In this document: positions 17,406-26,396 of the stretch, one piece after another
Numbering within the stretch: position 1 is the first letter of the stretch
Layout of the letters: every line of letters starts with the position of its first letter
Source: Candidatus Fermentibacterota bacterium
GTDB taxonomy: Bacteria > Fermentibacterota > Fermentibacteria > Fermentibacterales > Fermentibacteraceae
Direction of reading: 5' to 3'
DNA: 64,000 bases
Assembly: GCA_002748705.1 (NCBI GenBank)
Contig: PDSZ01000023.1
Coordinates: 124,001 to 188,000 of the forward strand
Notes under the pieces: generated by a model
Database searches by the model: none
Seen by the model: the letters and a program-made list of their open reading frames with translations, nothing else
Told to the model about the DNA's origin: nothing
Position numbers and translations under genes: made by a program

Positions 17406-18325
17406 CAGTTATTCCTTTCAGTTCTGTCTTTCAGAAGTATCCAGTTGCTGTATCCCCCTATCTTTCTGCCTATGAGTTTTTCCACTCCGGAAAGGAGCCT
17501 CATGGACAGTTTCAGGTGTTTGTGGTCAGGGGGATTTTCCAGGTCCCTGAAGTCTTCCGCGTTCCAGTTCTTGTTTTCTATTCTTTCCTTCATGACCTGC
17601 GGGTGGGTTCCTTTGAATAGAGGTATTTTTTCAAGTGGGCCGTAGTCCCAGGGACGGCCAGGTTCAGGATGCCTCTTCTCCACCCATTCCTTTGGTCTGT
17701 GAAGAGAGTCAAGAGCTATGGTCTTTCTTCTCATCACAGAAGGGTGCCTTACCCAGCCGTAGTGATATATCCATCCCCTGCAGTCAATCACCTTCAGTTT
17801 TGTATCAGGGGTCTTTCTGAAGCTCTGGGCACTCTTTATGGACCTGATCCCGCTGCGGTTTCTTATAACACGAATTTCTCTGTCGTACCAGTTATGCCCG
17901 CGGTGTACCCTGCTGTAGTCTCCCCAGAAGTGGTTGTATCTGAAAAGCAGACCGTCAATTTCCTTTCGGCTGTCTGCCCGCCTCAGAGCCTCCAGTATTC
18001 GGGAATGGTCTTCTTCATGCACCACTTCATCAGCCTGAAGATAAAAACACCAGTCACCTGTACAGGCATTCAGAGCGATATTGGTCTGGTCGGCGTTTGT
18101 TGCCCCTCTCACGAACCGGTCAGGGTTCCACTTAGTGTGTATGAGCTTCACCTTAGGGCTTCCGATGGATTCTATAACGGCCTGTGTGTCATCGGAGCAG
18201 TCTCCAAGATTTACTATGTATTCATCTACTATTGGGAGAATTGAAAGAATGGACTCCCGAATGGGGTAATCCAGTCTTACTGCATCTCTTACAAAAGTGA
18301 ATCCGGAAATACCGGTTTTAATCAC
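17405..18325 (-). CDS. family 2 glycosyltransferase
   Basis: A 306-residue GT-A fold glycosyltransferase. The N-terminal part has the GT2 order: opening beta strand and FVRDAVR, then IVDEYIVNLGDCSDDT, and the Asp-rich metal site region WCFYLQADEVVHEED near residue 95. The C-terminal part is basic and Trp/His-rich without membrane helices. It is the first gene of the three-gene polysaccharide unit. Acceptor and donor sugars are unknown. Confidence 0.82.
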   Translation of the reverse strand: MIKTGISGFTFVRDAVRLDYPIRESILSILPIVDEYIVNLGDCSDDTQAVIESIGSPKVKLIHTKWNPDRFVRGATNADQTNIALNACTGDWCFYLQADEVVHEEDHSRILEALRRADSRKEIDGLLFRYNHFWGDYSRVHRGHNWYDREIRVIRNRSGIRSIKSAQSFRKTPDTKLKVIDCRGWIYHYGWVRHPSVMRRKTIALDSLHRPKEWVEKRHPEPGRPWDYGPLEKIPLFKGTHPQVMKERIENKNWNAEDFRDLENPPDHKHLKLSMRLLSGVEKLIGRKIGGYSNWILLKDRTERNN

Positions 18326-18356
18326 TGCTGGCTCCTTCTCAGTACTGCTGCCTTTT

Positions 18357-18770
18357 TCACAGGGAAATCAGCACTCCTCCGGCGACAGCCAGAATAATAC
18401 CTATTATACCTGTGGCAGAAGGTTGTTCCCTGAGAACTGTCATTCCAAAAATTACAGCTATGACCGGATACAGTGCGGAGATTGCCGTTGAAGTGCTCAC
18501 AGGCCCTGAAGCCACAGCTTTATGATAGGAGATAACTGCAAGCCCTCCAAGTATTCCTGCCGCTGCGGCGAATATCACTCCCAGTGTGTCAGGATTTCTG
18601 AGGCTTTCACCTCTCACAACAAAAAGGGCGGCAATGGTCAGTGTGGAAAAAAGCGTGTAGATCATCACAGTCTGCCAGTGCCCTGTTCTGGAGGCGGACA
18701 GTTTCACAAGAACTGCCCAGAATCCCCATAGTACTGTTGCTCCAAGGCTGAAAATGATATGTTTCTGCAT
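18357..18770 (-). CDS. half-size EamA-family membrane transporter
   Basis: About 138 residues with four to five hydrophobic helices and the EamA domain ending (SALYPVIAVIFG...REQPSATGIIGIILAVAGG). Usual EamA transporters carry two such domains; this one has only one and probably works as a dimer, like other single-domain members. ATG 18770 (MQKHIIFSLG) begins at the first helix; ATG 18794 is possible. Upstream regions of the minus-strand frame are not part of it because they overlap the divergent deiminase gene. Substrate unknown. Confidence 0.75.
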   Translation of the reverse strand: MQKHIIFSLGATVLWGFWAVLVKLSASRTGHWQTVMIYTLFSTLTIAALFVVRGESLRNPDTLGVIFAAAAGILGGLAVISYHKAVASGPVSTSTAISALYPVIAVIFGMTVLREQPSATGIIGIILAVAGGVLISL

Positions 18771-18840
18771 AGAATATGTTACCTCGCCGTTCATTTTCAG
18801 TAATATACTCCCTGCATACCCGGTATTGAGAAAGGCTATC

Positions 18841-20499
18841 ATGAAAAATCTGCTAGTTGCACTGCTTGCAATGGTTTCCATTGCAATTGCCGCAGATGCC
18901 GAATGGTCTGTCTGCAGGACTGAACAGCTTCTGCCAATCGGATTCACAGAAGAAGAACTTACAAGAATACATGAGATAGGGACATATCGGGAACCTACCT
19001 CACCGCCTCCTTCCGGTGTGAGAAACCCTGCAGAGTTTGAGGCTGCAACAGGAGTTATGGTAAGGTATCCACTGGGAGTGCCCTACGACTTTCTCATTGA
19101 TGTATCAAACAACAGTTACCTGTGGATAATAGTTTCTTCCTCCCAGCAGCCTTCTGCCCAGTCCGACCTTGCCGCTGCCGGTGTAAACATGGGCAACACC
19201 GGATTTATTGTTGCAGCAACCAACTCAGTCTGGGTTCGGGATTACGGCCCCTGGTTCATCATTCTTCCAGATGGCACACAGGGGATCTTCGATTTCTCAT
19301 ACAACCGCCCCAGACCCCTTGATGATGCTTTACCCCAGGAGATAGGAGATGCCTGGGGAATACCTGTGTACGCTTCTGAACTTATTCACACAGGCGGCAA
19401 CTACATGTCCGGCGGCATGGGAGAAGCCATGTCCACCGACCTTGTATATACGGAAGATCCACATTCTCAAAGCTGGGTTGATCAGCAGATGGAGGACTAC
19501 CTGGGAATCAATCCCTACACAACCTTTCCTGACCCCCAGGCAAGCTACATTGATCACATCGACTGCTGGGCCAAGATGCTCAGCCCTGACAGAATAATGG
19601 TCTTGCAGGTTCCCCCTTCCCACGGGGATTACGCAGCCCTCGAAGCTGTTGCCTCCCAGATTGCTGCAAGCCAGTCACCTTACGGCACTCCATGGAAGGT
19701 TTACAGGGTATTCTCCAGTGGAACAGAGGGCTATGTCAACGGGCTTCTTCACAATGACACCTACTACATGCCTGTATGGAACACAGGTAACGATTCTGCA
19801 GCGGAAATTGCATTCTCAGAGGCTCTTCCAGGGTACACTGTCAAAACTGTATACTATTCCCAGTTTCAGAACACCGATGCACTCCATTGCAGAACCAGAA
19901 ATGTCATGGACAGGTACATGCTTGAACTGCTCCACACCCCTGTTGATTCACAGCAGTCCACATCGCCGGTTTCCGTAACAGCCTTCATAAGACCTGATCC
20001 GGCCAACACACTCACCTCGGCATCTCTCTTTTACAGAACAGATTCAGATGCCTTTACCGAGCTTTCCATGACATCTTCAGGAGGCAGTAATTACACTGCT
20101 CAGATTCCTGGCCAGAGTAACGGAACTGTCGTTGACTACTACATCAGAGCTGAGGATTCCTCAGGCAGGGTATCTGCACATCCCAGGTACGCTCCCGCCA
20201 CATGGTTCAACAGCTACACTGTGTCTTCCGCCGGCATTGAAGGCGAATCATACAGAGGGTTCACCCCGCCTGAGATGCTCTCTTCAAACCCCTTCAATTC
20301 AGCAATGGTTTACAGAGGAGAGCCTGGAACATCATTCAGGGTCTATGACTCTGCAGGAAGGCTGGTTCACTCTGGCGAAGCAGACGATTCCGGAATAATG
20401 GAGTGGATACCTGCTTCATCTTTCGCAGACGGTATTTACCATGCTGTGTTTGAGAGTCTTTCCGGTTACGGGAGCATAAAGGCAGTTCTTCTGCACTAG
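18841..20499 (+). CDS. secreted peptidylarginine/agmatine deiminase-family protein with T9SS-like sorting domain
   Basis: About 552 residues. From ATG 18841 a signal peptide (MKNLLVALLAMVSIAIA) precedes a PAD_porph-type catalytic domain. WVRDYGPW at residues 131-138, His239 in HIDCW and Cys350 in ALHCRTRN match the guanidino-group hydrolase active site. It should release ammonia from agmatine or protein arginine, making N-carbamoylputrescine or citrulline. After residue 385 comes an Ig-like domain, and the last 80 residues (SSNPFNS...YDSAGRLVHSG...FADGIYHAVF) form a type-A T9SS sorting domain. The architecture resembles secreted PPAD of Porphyromonas. Confidence 0.85.
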   Translation: MKNLLVALLAMVSIAIAADAEWSVCRTEQLLPIGFTEEELTRIHEIGTYREPTSPPPSGVRNPAEFEAATGVMVRYPLGVPYDFLIDVSNNSYLWIIVSSSQQPSAQSDLAAAGVNMGNTGFIVAATNSVWVRDYGPWFIILPDGTQGIFDFSYNRPRPLDDALPQEIGDAWGIPVYASELIHTGGNYMSGGMGEAMSTDLVYTEDPHSQSWVDQQMEDYLGINPYTTFPDPQASYIDHIDCWAKMLSPDRIMVLQVPPSHGDYAALEAVASQIAASQSPYGTPWKVYRVFSSGTEGYVNGLLHNDTYYMPVWNTGNDSAAEIAFSEALPGYTVKTVYYSQFQNTDALHCRTRNVMDRYMLELLHTPVDSQQSTSPVSVTAFIRPDPANTLTSASLFYRTDSDAFTELSMTSSGGSNYTAQIPGQSNGTVVDYYIRAEDSSGRVSAHPRYAPATWFNSYTVSSAGIEGESYRGFTPPEMLSSNPFNSAMVYRGEPGTSFRVYDSAGRLVHSGEADDSGIMEWIPASSFADGIYHAVFESLSGYGSIKAVLLH

Positions 20500-21338
20500 C
20501 TGAACCGGTAGTTGATCCATCCGGCAGCCATTACCAGAGCTGCTCCGACGAGAACAGCAGGGGAGGGAGTGTTGCCGAAAACGGTTATCTGCCAGAATAC
20601 TGAGAACACAACACTCAGGTAACCGTAAATGGCAACCTTTCCTCCCTCTGCATGCCGGTAGGCTGCAGTCATCAGCACCTGCCCGAGAACCCCTGCAACA
20701 CCGATGCCTGCCAGGGGTACCAGAGCTTCAGGTGCAGGAAATCTTCCTGATCTTACAGCGCCTGGAAGGAAAACCAGCATTGTCAGCATGCTGAACCAGA
20801 AAACCACCCTGAGGGGAGTGTCATACTTTCTCAGGGCTCTCAGCGTAGCGTAGGCTCCACCTGCGAATACCGCAGAGGCCAGAGCTGCCCATACAGCCAC
20901 AGAGAGTGAAACGCTTCCAGGGCCTGCCACCAGCGCAACACCTGTGAACGCCACTGCTATTGCAGCCCCCTGAACTGCCTTCAGCTTTTCACCGAGAAAC
21001 ATCCACGAGAAGAGAATTACGAAGAACGGGCTGAGTTTGTTGATGGTTACTGTGTTTGAGAGAGGCAGGTGTTCAAGTGCGTAGAAGTAAAGCACCATTC
21101 CAATGGTGCCCAGAGCGCTTCTCAAAAAAAGCAGTCGGGGTTTTCCTGAGATAAGGGATTCCTTCCGTTTCAGCAGCAGAACAAGGGTTACTGCAGCTGC
21201 CACAAAACCCCTTGCCACAAGTTTGGTGCCGGTATTCACACCTGCGCCGGCAGGAACCAGTTGTACAGCCAGCGGCACCAGCGAGAGAAAGAAAGCCGCT
21301 GAAATCATCAGCAGTGCCGCTTTTGTGCCGCTTCTCAT
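20496..21338 (-). CDS. EamA-family DMT transporter
   Basis: A 280-residue membrane protein with ten hydrophobic helices arranged as two EamA repeats. The first repeat has LSNTVTINKLSPFFVILFSW and FLGEKLK; the second ends with a helix and a short tail. Such transporters export amino acids, nucleosides or other metabolites. It overlaps the DUF362 gene by one base at its start and converges on the deiminase gene at its end (4-base overlap). Substrate not predictable. Confidence 0.85.
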   Translation of the reverse strand: MRSGTKAALLMISAAFFLSLVPLAVQLVPAGAGVNTGTKLVARGFVAAAVTLVLLLKRKESLISGKPRLLFLRSALGTIGMVLYFYALEHLPLSNTVTINKLSPFFVILFSWMFLGEKLKAVQGAAIAVAFTGVALVAGPGSVSLSVAVWAALASAVFAGGAYATLRALRKYDTPLRVVFWFSMLTMLVFLPGAVRSGRFPAPEALVPLAGIGVAGVLGQVLMTAAYRHAEGGKVAIYGYLSVVFSVFWQITVFGNTPSPAVLVGAALVMAAGWINYRFS

Positions 21339-22414
21339 CAGGTTACCTCCGTCAGTTTGAACTCTCTGCTGCCGAGCCCTATGGCTTCACCTATCTCAAG
21401 CTGCAGCTCACCGTTTCTCTCCGGTCTCTTGTGTCTGAACTTGTCGCGTCCTGCCGGCGCATTGTCTCCAATGGGTTCCGCTGCAGTTACCATATTCAGG
21501 CATGCCTGATCCAGAGCCACCGGATCAGATGAGACTGCAACTCCTATATCATTCACCATTGGAGGCCCCTCGTTCTTCATGCAGTCGCAGTCAGGAGAGA
21601 CTTTGGTAACAAAGTTGACATACAACGGAATATCCACAGCCATAGAGGCGCCAAGCGCGTATTCAGTCATTCTTCTCATGAATGTATCAGCTTCCTGATC
21701 CCACCTTATGCCTATTGCCTGAACAGGACACGCCTGGAGGCATTCACCGCAGCCTGTACATTGTTCCCTGCTGATAAGAGCCGAACTTTGATGCATTGCT
21801 ATCGCATCTGAACCGCACACCTGAATGCAGTCGCCGCAGGCTATGCATTTCTTTTCCTTTACCGATGGCGTAACAGTAGAGTGCTGATACAGTTTTCCTG
21901 CCTTTGAGGCCCACCCCATTCCCAGATGCTTAACAGCCCCTCCGAAGCCTGCCAGAAGGTGGCCCTTGAAATGACTGACAACTACCGCTTTTCCTGTTCT
22001 TGACAGGGCGCCAGCAACTCTGGCCACCCTTGTTGTACAGAGTTCAGGCAGTTCTATCCGGTACTCCTCTGTACCTGTAAGGCCGTCTGCAACTATGAAA
22101 GGCGGAAAGTCAGGCATTCCGAATCCGTGTTCCCCGGCAAGAATTGTGTAATCAGGGGCTGTCATTCGTCTGCCTCCGTAGAGAACAGTTGTGTCTGTCA
22201 TATATGTTCTTCTGAACGGCAGCTTCAGAGAATCAATGACCATCTTCATCATTGCAGGTGAGACGAATGAAGAGTTTCCCTCCTCGCCGGGATGAAACTT
22301 TACAGCTATAAGCTCTCTGCTTTCAAGGGGAGAAATTGGCGTAAAGGGTTTCAGCAGATTCTCAAAACCCCCAGGGGTCATTCTGTTTGCCGGCAGAAAT
22401 CTCACTGTACTCAT
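21338..22414 (-). CDS. DUF362 protein with two 4Fe-4S ferredoxin motifs
   Basis: About 358 residues. The N-terminal and C-terminal parts are DUF362 (KFHPGEEGN near the start; VVSHFKGHLLAGFGG in the middle). Inserted at about residues 190-245 are two ferredoxin motifs, CIACGDCIQVCGSDAI and CTGCGECLQACPVQAIG, which together bind two 4Fe-4S clusters. ATG 22414 is preferred since GGAGG lies five bases upstream; an ATG at 22426 lies before that site. Cytosolic, reductive role unknown. It is divergent from alr and shares one base with the EamA gene. Confidence 0.85.
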   Translation of the reverse strand: MSTVRFLPANRMTPGGFENLLKPFTPISPLESRELIAVKFHPGEEGNSSFVSPAMMKMVIDSLKLPFRRTYMTDTTVLYGGRRMTAPDYTILAGEHGFGMPDFPPFIVADGLTGTEEYRIELPELCTTRVARVAGALSRTGKAVVVSHFKGHLLAGFGGAVKHLGMGWASKAGKLYQHSTVTPSVKEKKCIACGDCIQVCGSDAIAMHQSSALISREQCTGCGECLQACPVQAIGIRWDQEADTFMRRMTEYALGASMAVDIPLYVNFVTKVSPDCDCMKNEGPPMVNDIGVAVSSDPVALDQACLNMVTAAEPIGDNAPAGRDKFRHKRPERNGELQLEIGEAIGLGSREFKLTEVT

Positions 22415-22494
22415 CTGCGCCTCCATTCAGCAGGCAATATAAGCCAGGGCGCCTCTTCCTTGCACAACGGAGATCTTTAAAATATTCTTCACCT

Positions 22495-23625
22495 ATGAGC
22501 AGTTCAGTATGGATAGAGCTGAATTCCGGTAATCCGGAGCATAATCTGTCTGCTATCAGAAGCGGACACAGTTTCAAAGGCATTCACTGCGCAGTGGTCA
22601 AGAGCAATGCTTACGGTCACGGTGTCAGGGAGATGGCAGGTCTTATACCTTCTGCAGACTGGCTTGCAGTCAATTCCATTGACGAAGGCCTTGAACTGAG
22701 GGCTTTAGGTGAAAAGAGGCCGGTGCTTCTTCTCGGGCATGTTCCACTTGAAAGGCTCACTGAAGCCAGAGACGCCTGCCTCAGGTTCATTCTCTGCAAT
22801 TCTGAAACCCTGAAGGAAATTTCCAGAATACCAGTGAGTGAGAAGGATTTTCTGCTGCACATGAAGGTGGAAACAGGCACATGGAGGCAGGGAGTTCTTC
22901 CGGAGAACGCATGTGATCTTGCCGGAAAGGCCTGTTCAATACCAGGTGTAAAGCTTGAAGGAATCTACACCCACTTTGCCAACATAGAAGACACCCTGAA
23001 CCACAGCTACGCAACAGAGCAGCTGAACACTTTTCTCAGTGTGGTAAGCAATCTCAGAAAGAAAGGCATCAATCCCCCTGTGGTTCACACTGCATGCACA
23101 GCAGCGGCTGTTCTCTTTCCTGAAACACACTTCAGCATGCTGAGAACAGGCATCGGCATGTACGGTCTCTGGCCCTCAAGGGAAACCCGTCTTTCAGCTG
23201 AGTCATCAGGTGTTCCTTTACCTGATCTCAGACCGGTTCTTGCCTGGAAAACCAGAATTGTACAGGTCAAGAATGTTCCTGAAGGAAGCTATATAGGTTA
23301 CGGCGGCACCTTCAGAACAACCCGTGAAACACGGCTGGCAGTGCTTCCAGTGGGTTATGCAGATGGTTACAGCCGTTCCATAGGCAACACCGGCTGGGTT
23401 CTGATAAATGGTAAAAGGGCTTCGATTCTCGGCAGAGTCTGCATGAACCTCTGCATGGCGGATATAACCGACATTCCCAATGTCTCCCTTGAAGATGAGG
23501 TGGTTCTGCTTGGCTCTGACGGTTCGGAGAAGATAAGTGCTGAACTGATGGCCCGGTGGGCTGGAACAATAAATTACGAAGTTGTAACCGGAATCAGCCC
23601 TTTGCTGCCCAGGAAGGTCAGGTAG
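22495..23625 (+). CDS. alr: alanine racemase
   Basis: PLP-dependent racemase producing D-alanine for peptidoglycan. The PLP Lys36 is in AVVKSNAYGHG, the second catalytic Tyr269 is in GYGGTF, and GRVCMNLCMADIT is the conserved C-terminal block. 376 residues from ATG 22495 (MSSSVWIELN), the normal length and N-terminus; the frame is open further upstream but that part overlaps the DUF362 gene. The following metallo-hydrolase begins 2 bases after the stop. Confidence 0.95.
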   Translation: MSSSVWIELNSGNPEHNLSAIRSGHSFKGIHCAVVKSNAYGHGVREMAGLIPSADWLAVNSIDEGLELRALGEKRPVLLLGHVPLERLTEARDACLRFILCNSETLKEISRIPVSEKDFLLHMKVETGTWRQGVLPENACDLAGKACSIPGVKLEGIYTHFANIEDTLNHSYATEQLNTFLSVVSNLRKKGINPPVVHTACTAAAVLFPETHFSMLRTGIGMYGLWPSRETRLSAESSGVPLPDLRPVLAWKTRIVQVKNVPEGSYIGYGGTFRTTRETRLAVLPVGYADGYSRSIGNTGWVLINGKRASILGRVCMNLCMADITDIPNVSLEDEVVLLGSDGSEKISAELMARWAGTINYEVVTGISPLLPRKVR

Positions 23626-23627
23626 CG

Positions 23628-24401
23628 ATGTTCATTGAAGTTGTAGGAGCAAGCGGTTCAAAAAACTCTGTGAACAGGGTAATCTGCATGAGGCTGGGCG
23701 AAAATGTGCTTATTGATGCAGGAAGCGCTTCCTTCATTCCTCCGGAACAGCTCAATGAAGTTAACACCATTCTTCTTACTCACGCCCACCTGGATCACAT
23801 TCTTGACCTGGGCTTTATACTGGACTCAATGGTTCACACAAGAGAAACACCCCTTGTTGTCACAGGAAGCGAAGCCTGTCTGTCAATAGTGCGAGAGCAC
23901 TACATGAACGGGCTTATCTGGCCTGACTTTTCAAGGATCAGGAAGAAGGGAAATCCCCTTCTGGAGTACTGCGCAATTGAAGACGAAACCTGGACAGTCC
24001 TGGAGCCCGGGCTGGAGTGCATGTCCATTCCAGTAAATCATTCTGCAGGGGCAAGGGGATTTCTGTTCAGATCAGAGGGGAAAATACTGGTCTATTCAGG
24101 GGATACCGGCCCTACCGAATTCCTCTGGCAGAGAGCCAGGGAAGAAGGCTGCCCTGAGGCAGTGGTAATAGAAGTTTCTTTTCCGGACTCAATGCGGAAT
24201 ATCGCAATGGCTTCCGATCATCTCTGCCCTTCAACGGCTGCAGATGAACTGAGAAAGCTCGGATGCTGTGATATCCCTGTTTATCTCTTTCACATGAAAC
24301 CCTGGTTCAGGGATGTTATAGAGAAGGAAACAGCATCACTTCAAGGCAATCCGGTAGCCATTCTGAGACAGGGATACAGAATACTCTTCGGAAATACCTG
24401 A
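23628..24401 (+). CDS. MBL-fold hydrolase resembling class II cyclic-nucleotide phosphodiesterase
   Basis: A 257-residue metallo-beta-lactamase-fold enzyme. The metal motif THAHLDH is near residues 50-56, with further ligands in VNHSAG, YSGDTGP and FHMKP. The overall spacing and the HAHLDHILDLG stretch resemble class II 3',5'-cyclic-nucleotide phosphodiesterases. ATG 23628 follows the alr stop by two bases with AGGT upstream. A cyclic-nucleotide role is a family-based guess; RNase Z-like or other phosphodiesterase activity is possible. Confidence 0.75.
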   Translation: MFIEVVGASGSKNSVNRVICMRLGENVLIDAGSASFIPPEQLNEVNTILLTHAHLDHILDLGFILDSMVHTRETPLVVTGSEACLSIVREHYMNGLIWPDFSRIRKKGNPLLEYCAIEDETWTVLEPGLECMSIPVNHSAGARGFLFRSEGKILVYSGDTGPTEFLWQRAREEGCPEAVVIEVSFPDSMRNIAMASDHLCPSTAADELRKLGCCDIPVYLFHMKPWFRDVIEKETASLQGNPVAILRQGYRILFGNT

Positions 24402-24447
24402 CCTGAATAGATGCTGACCTTTCCCTCAAATACCTGTTTACATAGGA

Positions 24448-25206
24448 TTACCCTCTGCTCTGGATTGTAAGATAGAGCGATGCCTGGAATATGGACTTGA
24501 GAGCAGACACCAGCAGAGCCACTATAAGCACCCACATAACTCCCGCCACCATGGCTGCAATGCTGGCTGCTCCGGTAAAATAGACAAAAAGAAAAGCAGG
24601 AATGGATGCCATTACTCCTATGAGGCCGAAGCTGACTCCTGCAACAAGCTGGTGCCCCCAATTGCTCTTGACATCATTCCAGGCACTCCTGAGAGCAGTG
24701 AAGGGATTAATTCTGTCAATGACCATTCTGGGGGCAACAAAGAATGAGGCCATTGTCCAGAGAGTTCCAAGAGATCCTGTTACAAAACTTCTTCTGTTCC
24801 TGCCCTTGAGCATTCTCAGCAGCAGACCGACAGTTGCTTCAATAATTGCCCATAGAGCTATGTAACCAATTACTGCAAAAGCAGCGCTGAAACCGTCACC
24901 GAGAGAGGGATCGCCACCGGACATCCTTATCTCCGCACAGGCAATAACTGCGCAATTGAAAAAAGTTATAAGAAAGTAATTCAGAAAGTAGAAGAGAAAG
25001 GCGCCTGCTATAAATGCCGTCTGATTGGTGTTGTACAAGTGCTCAACACCTTTGTCAGCCATTGAGAGCGGAACGAAGAAACTCACGCATACAATAAGGC
25101 AGAGAATACCTGACAGTGTTGGAAAAATAAGCAGCTCCTTGTCTGCCATGAGGACAGTCCAGCTTTTTCTGATTGCGTCAAAAGTGCCTGTGAAAACATT
25201 TATCAT
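24448..25206 (-). CDS. DUF6159-family integral membrane protein
   Basis: A 252-residue membrane protein with about six hydrophobic helices. The opening FDAIRKSWTVLMADKELLIFP, the central RRSFVTGSLGTLWTMASFFV and the FTALRSAWNDVKSNWG segment match DUF6159. The function of the family is unknown. It is a single gene divergent from the NamZ-like gene, with an AGA-rich ribosome binding region before ATG 25206. Confidence 0.75.
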   Translation of the reverse strand: MINVFTGTFDAIRKSWTVLMADKELLIFPTLSGILCLIVCVSFFVPLSMADKGVEHLYNTNQTAFIAGAFLFYFLNYFLITFFNCAVIACAEIRMSGGDPSLGDGFSAAFAVIGYIALWAIIEATVGLLLRMLKGRNRRSFVTGSLGTLWTMASFFVAPRMVIDRINPFTALRSAWNDVKSNWGHQLVAGVSFGLIGVMASIPAFLFVYFTGAASIAAMVAGVMWVLIVALLVSALKSIFQASLYLTIQSRG

Positions 25207-25257
25207 TTTTTTCTCCGTTCCATTGCCTGAACTGCGTTTCTCCGGTATTTTCCACCT

Positions 25258-26355
25258 ATGAAAGAAACCAGAACATTACTCAGGGAAAATCTACCGGGCA
25301 ACAGGATTTGTCTTCTCTCGCACTGTGCCGCCGTGGATTCTCGCTACAATTCAACGCTGAAGATAATACATGAATGGGGAGTTCTCCACTCTGTTCTGGG
25401 TCCCCAGCACGGTTATTACGGAGAGACCCAGGACAACATGATTGAGTGGGAGGGGTATGCCCATTCAAGGTACGGTGTTCCGGTTTACAGCCTTTACGGC
25501 AGAACCAGAGTTCCCACTGAAAAAATGCTTCAGGGTGCAGACAGTGTGCTGATAGATTTGGTGGATGTAGGAACCCGTTACTACACATTCATCTACTCCA
25601 TGGCTCTTACAATGAGGAAATGCAGTGAACTTGGAATACCGGTTGCAGTGATAGACAGGCCCAATCCCATAGGTACCGAATTAGTGGAAGGTCCTGTACT
25701 TGATACTCAGTTCTCTTCCTTTGTAGGAATGTATCCCATTCCAGTCAGGCACGGTCTCACCATCGGTGAGCTTGCTGTTCTCTTCGCTGAAATGGATTCC
25801 ATTGAAGCCCCTGCAATCCTCACGATGGAGGAGCCTCCTGAATGGGTTATGCCTTCACCTAACATGCCCACAGCAGACACAGCGCTGGTCTATCCCGGCA
25901 TGTGTCTTCTTGAGGCAACCAATCTTTCAGAGGGCAGAGGAACCACAAGACCTTTTGAAATCTTCGGAGCGCCCTGGATAGAACCCTGGCAGCTCTGCGA
26001 TGCTCTGAACGGATCAGAGTTCATGAAAGGAGCAGTGCTTCAGCCGCACTTTTTCATTCCCACCTTCAACAAGCACAAGGGAGTCAGGTGCGGCGGAGCG
26101 ATGATTCATGTATCAGACAGAGACCTGTACAGGCCTTTCCTTGCCGGTCTTGGAATACTTCTCCACTGTTTCAGCCTGAAGGAAACTAGGTGGCTTGATC
26201 CTCCGTACGAGTACGAGTTCAGAAAGATGCCTGTGGATATACTGGCAGGAGGCACCCATGTGAGGCATGCTGTGAATCAGAGGGATGCCCTCTCTCTTCA
26301 GCAGCTCTCCATAACCCCTGAATCCTGGAAACCTCTCGGTAAAAGCTTTATCTGA
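25258..26355 (+). CDS. DUF1343/NamZ-type exo-beta-N-acetylmuramidase
   Basis: A 365-residue DUF1343 protein (the family of NamZ, which releases terminal N-acetylmuramic acid from peptidoglycan fragments). Conserved blocks are LGPQHGYYGETQDNM, SLYGRTRVPT, DVGTRYYTFIYSM, DRPNPIGTELVEGP and SEGRGTTRPFEIFGAPW. No signal peptide is visible and the domain starts almost at Met1, so it probably acts in the cytoplasm on recycled muropeptides. It precedes a phosphoesterase gene by about 40 bases. Confidence 0.85.
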   Translation: MKETRTLLRENLPGNRICLLSHCAAVDSRYNSTLKIIHEWGVLHSVLGPQHGYYGETQDNMIEWEGYAHSRYGVPVYSLYGRTRVPTEKMLQGADSVLIDLVDVGTRYYTFIYSMALTMRKCSELGIPVAVIDRPNPIGTELVEGPVLDTQFSSFVGMYPIPVRHGLTIGELAVLFAEMDSIEAPAILTMEEPPEWVMPSPNMPTADTALVYPGMCLLEATNLSEGRGTTRPFEIFGAPWIEPWQLCDALNGSEFMKGAVLQPHFFIPTFNKHKGVRCGGAMIHVSDRDLYRPFLAGLGILLHCFSLKETRWLDPPYEYEFRKMPVDILAGGTHVRHAVNQRDALSLQQLSITPESWKPLGKSFI

Positions 26356-26396
26356 GTGTATATTCCATCGTTATTCCGTAAAGAGAGGTTCATACT

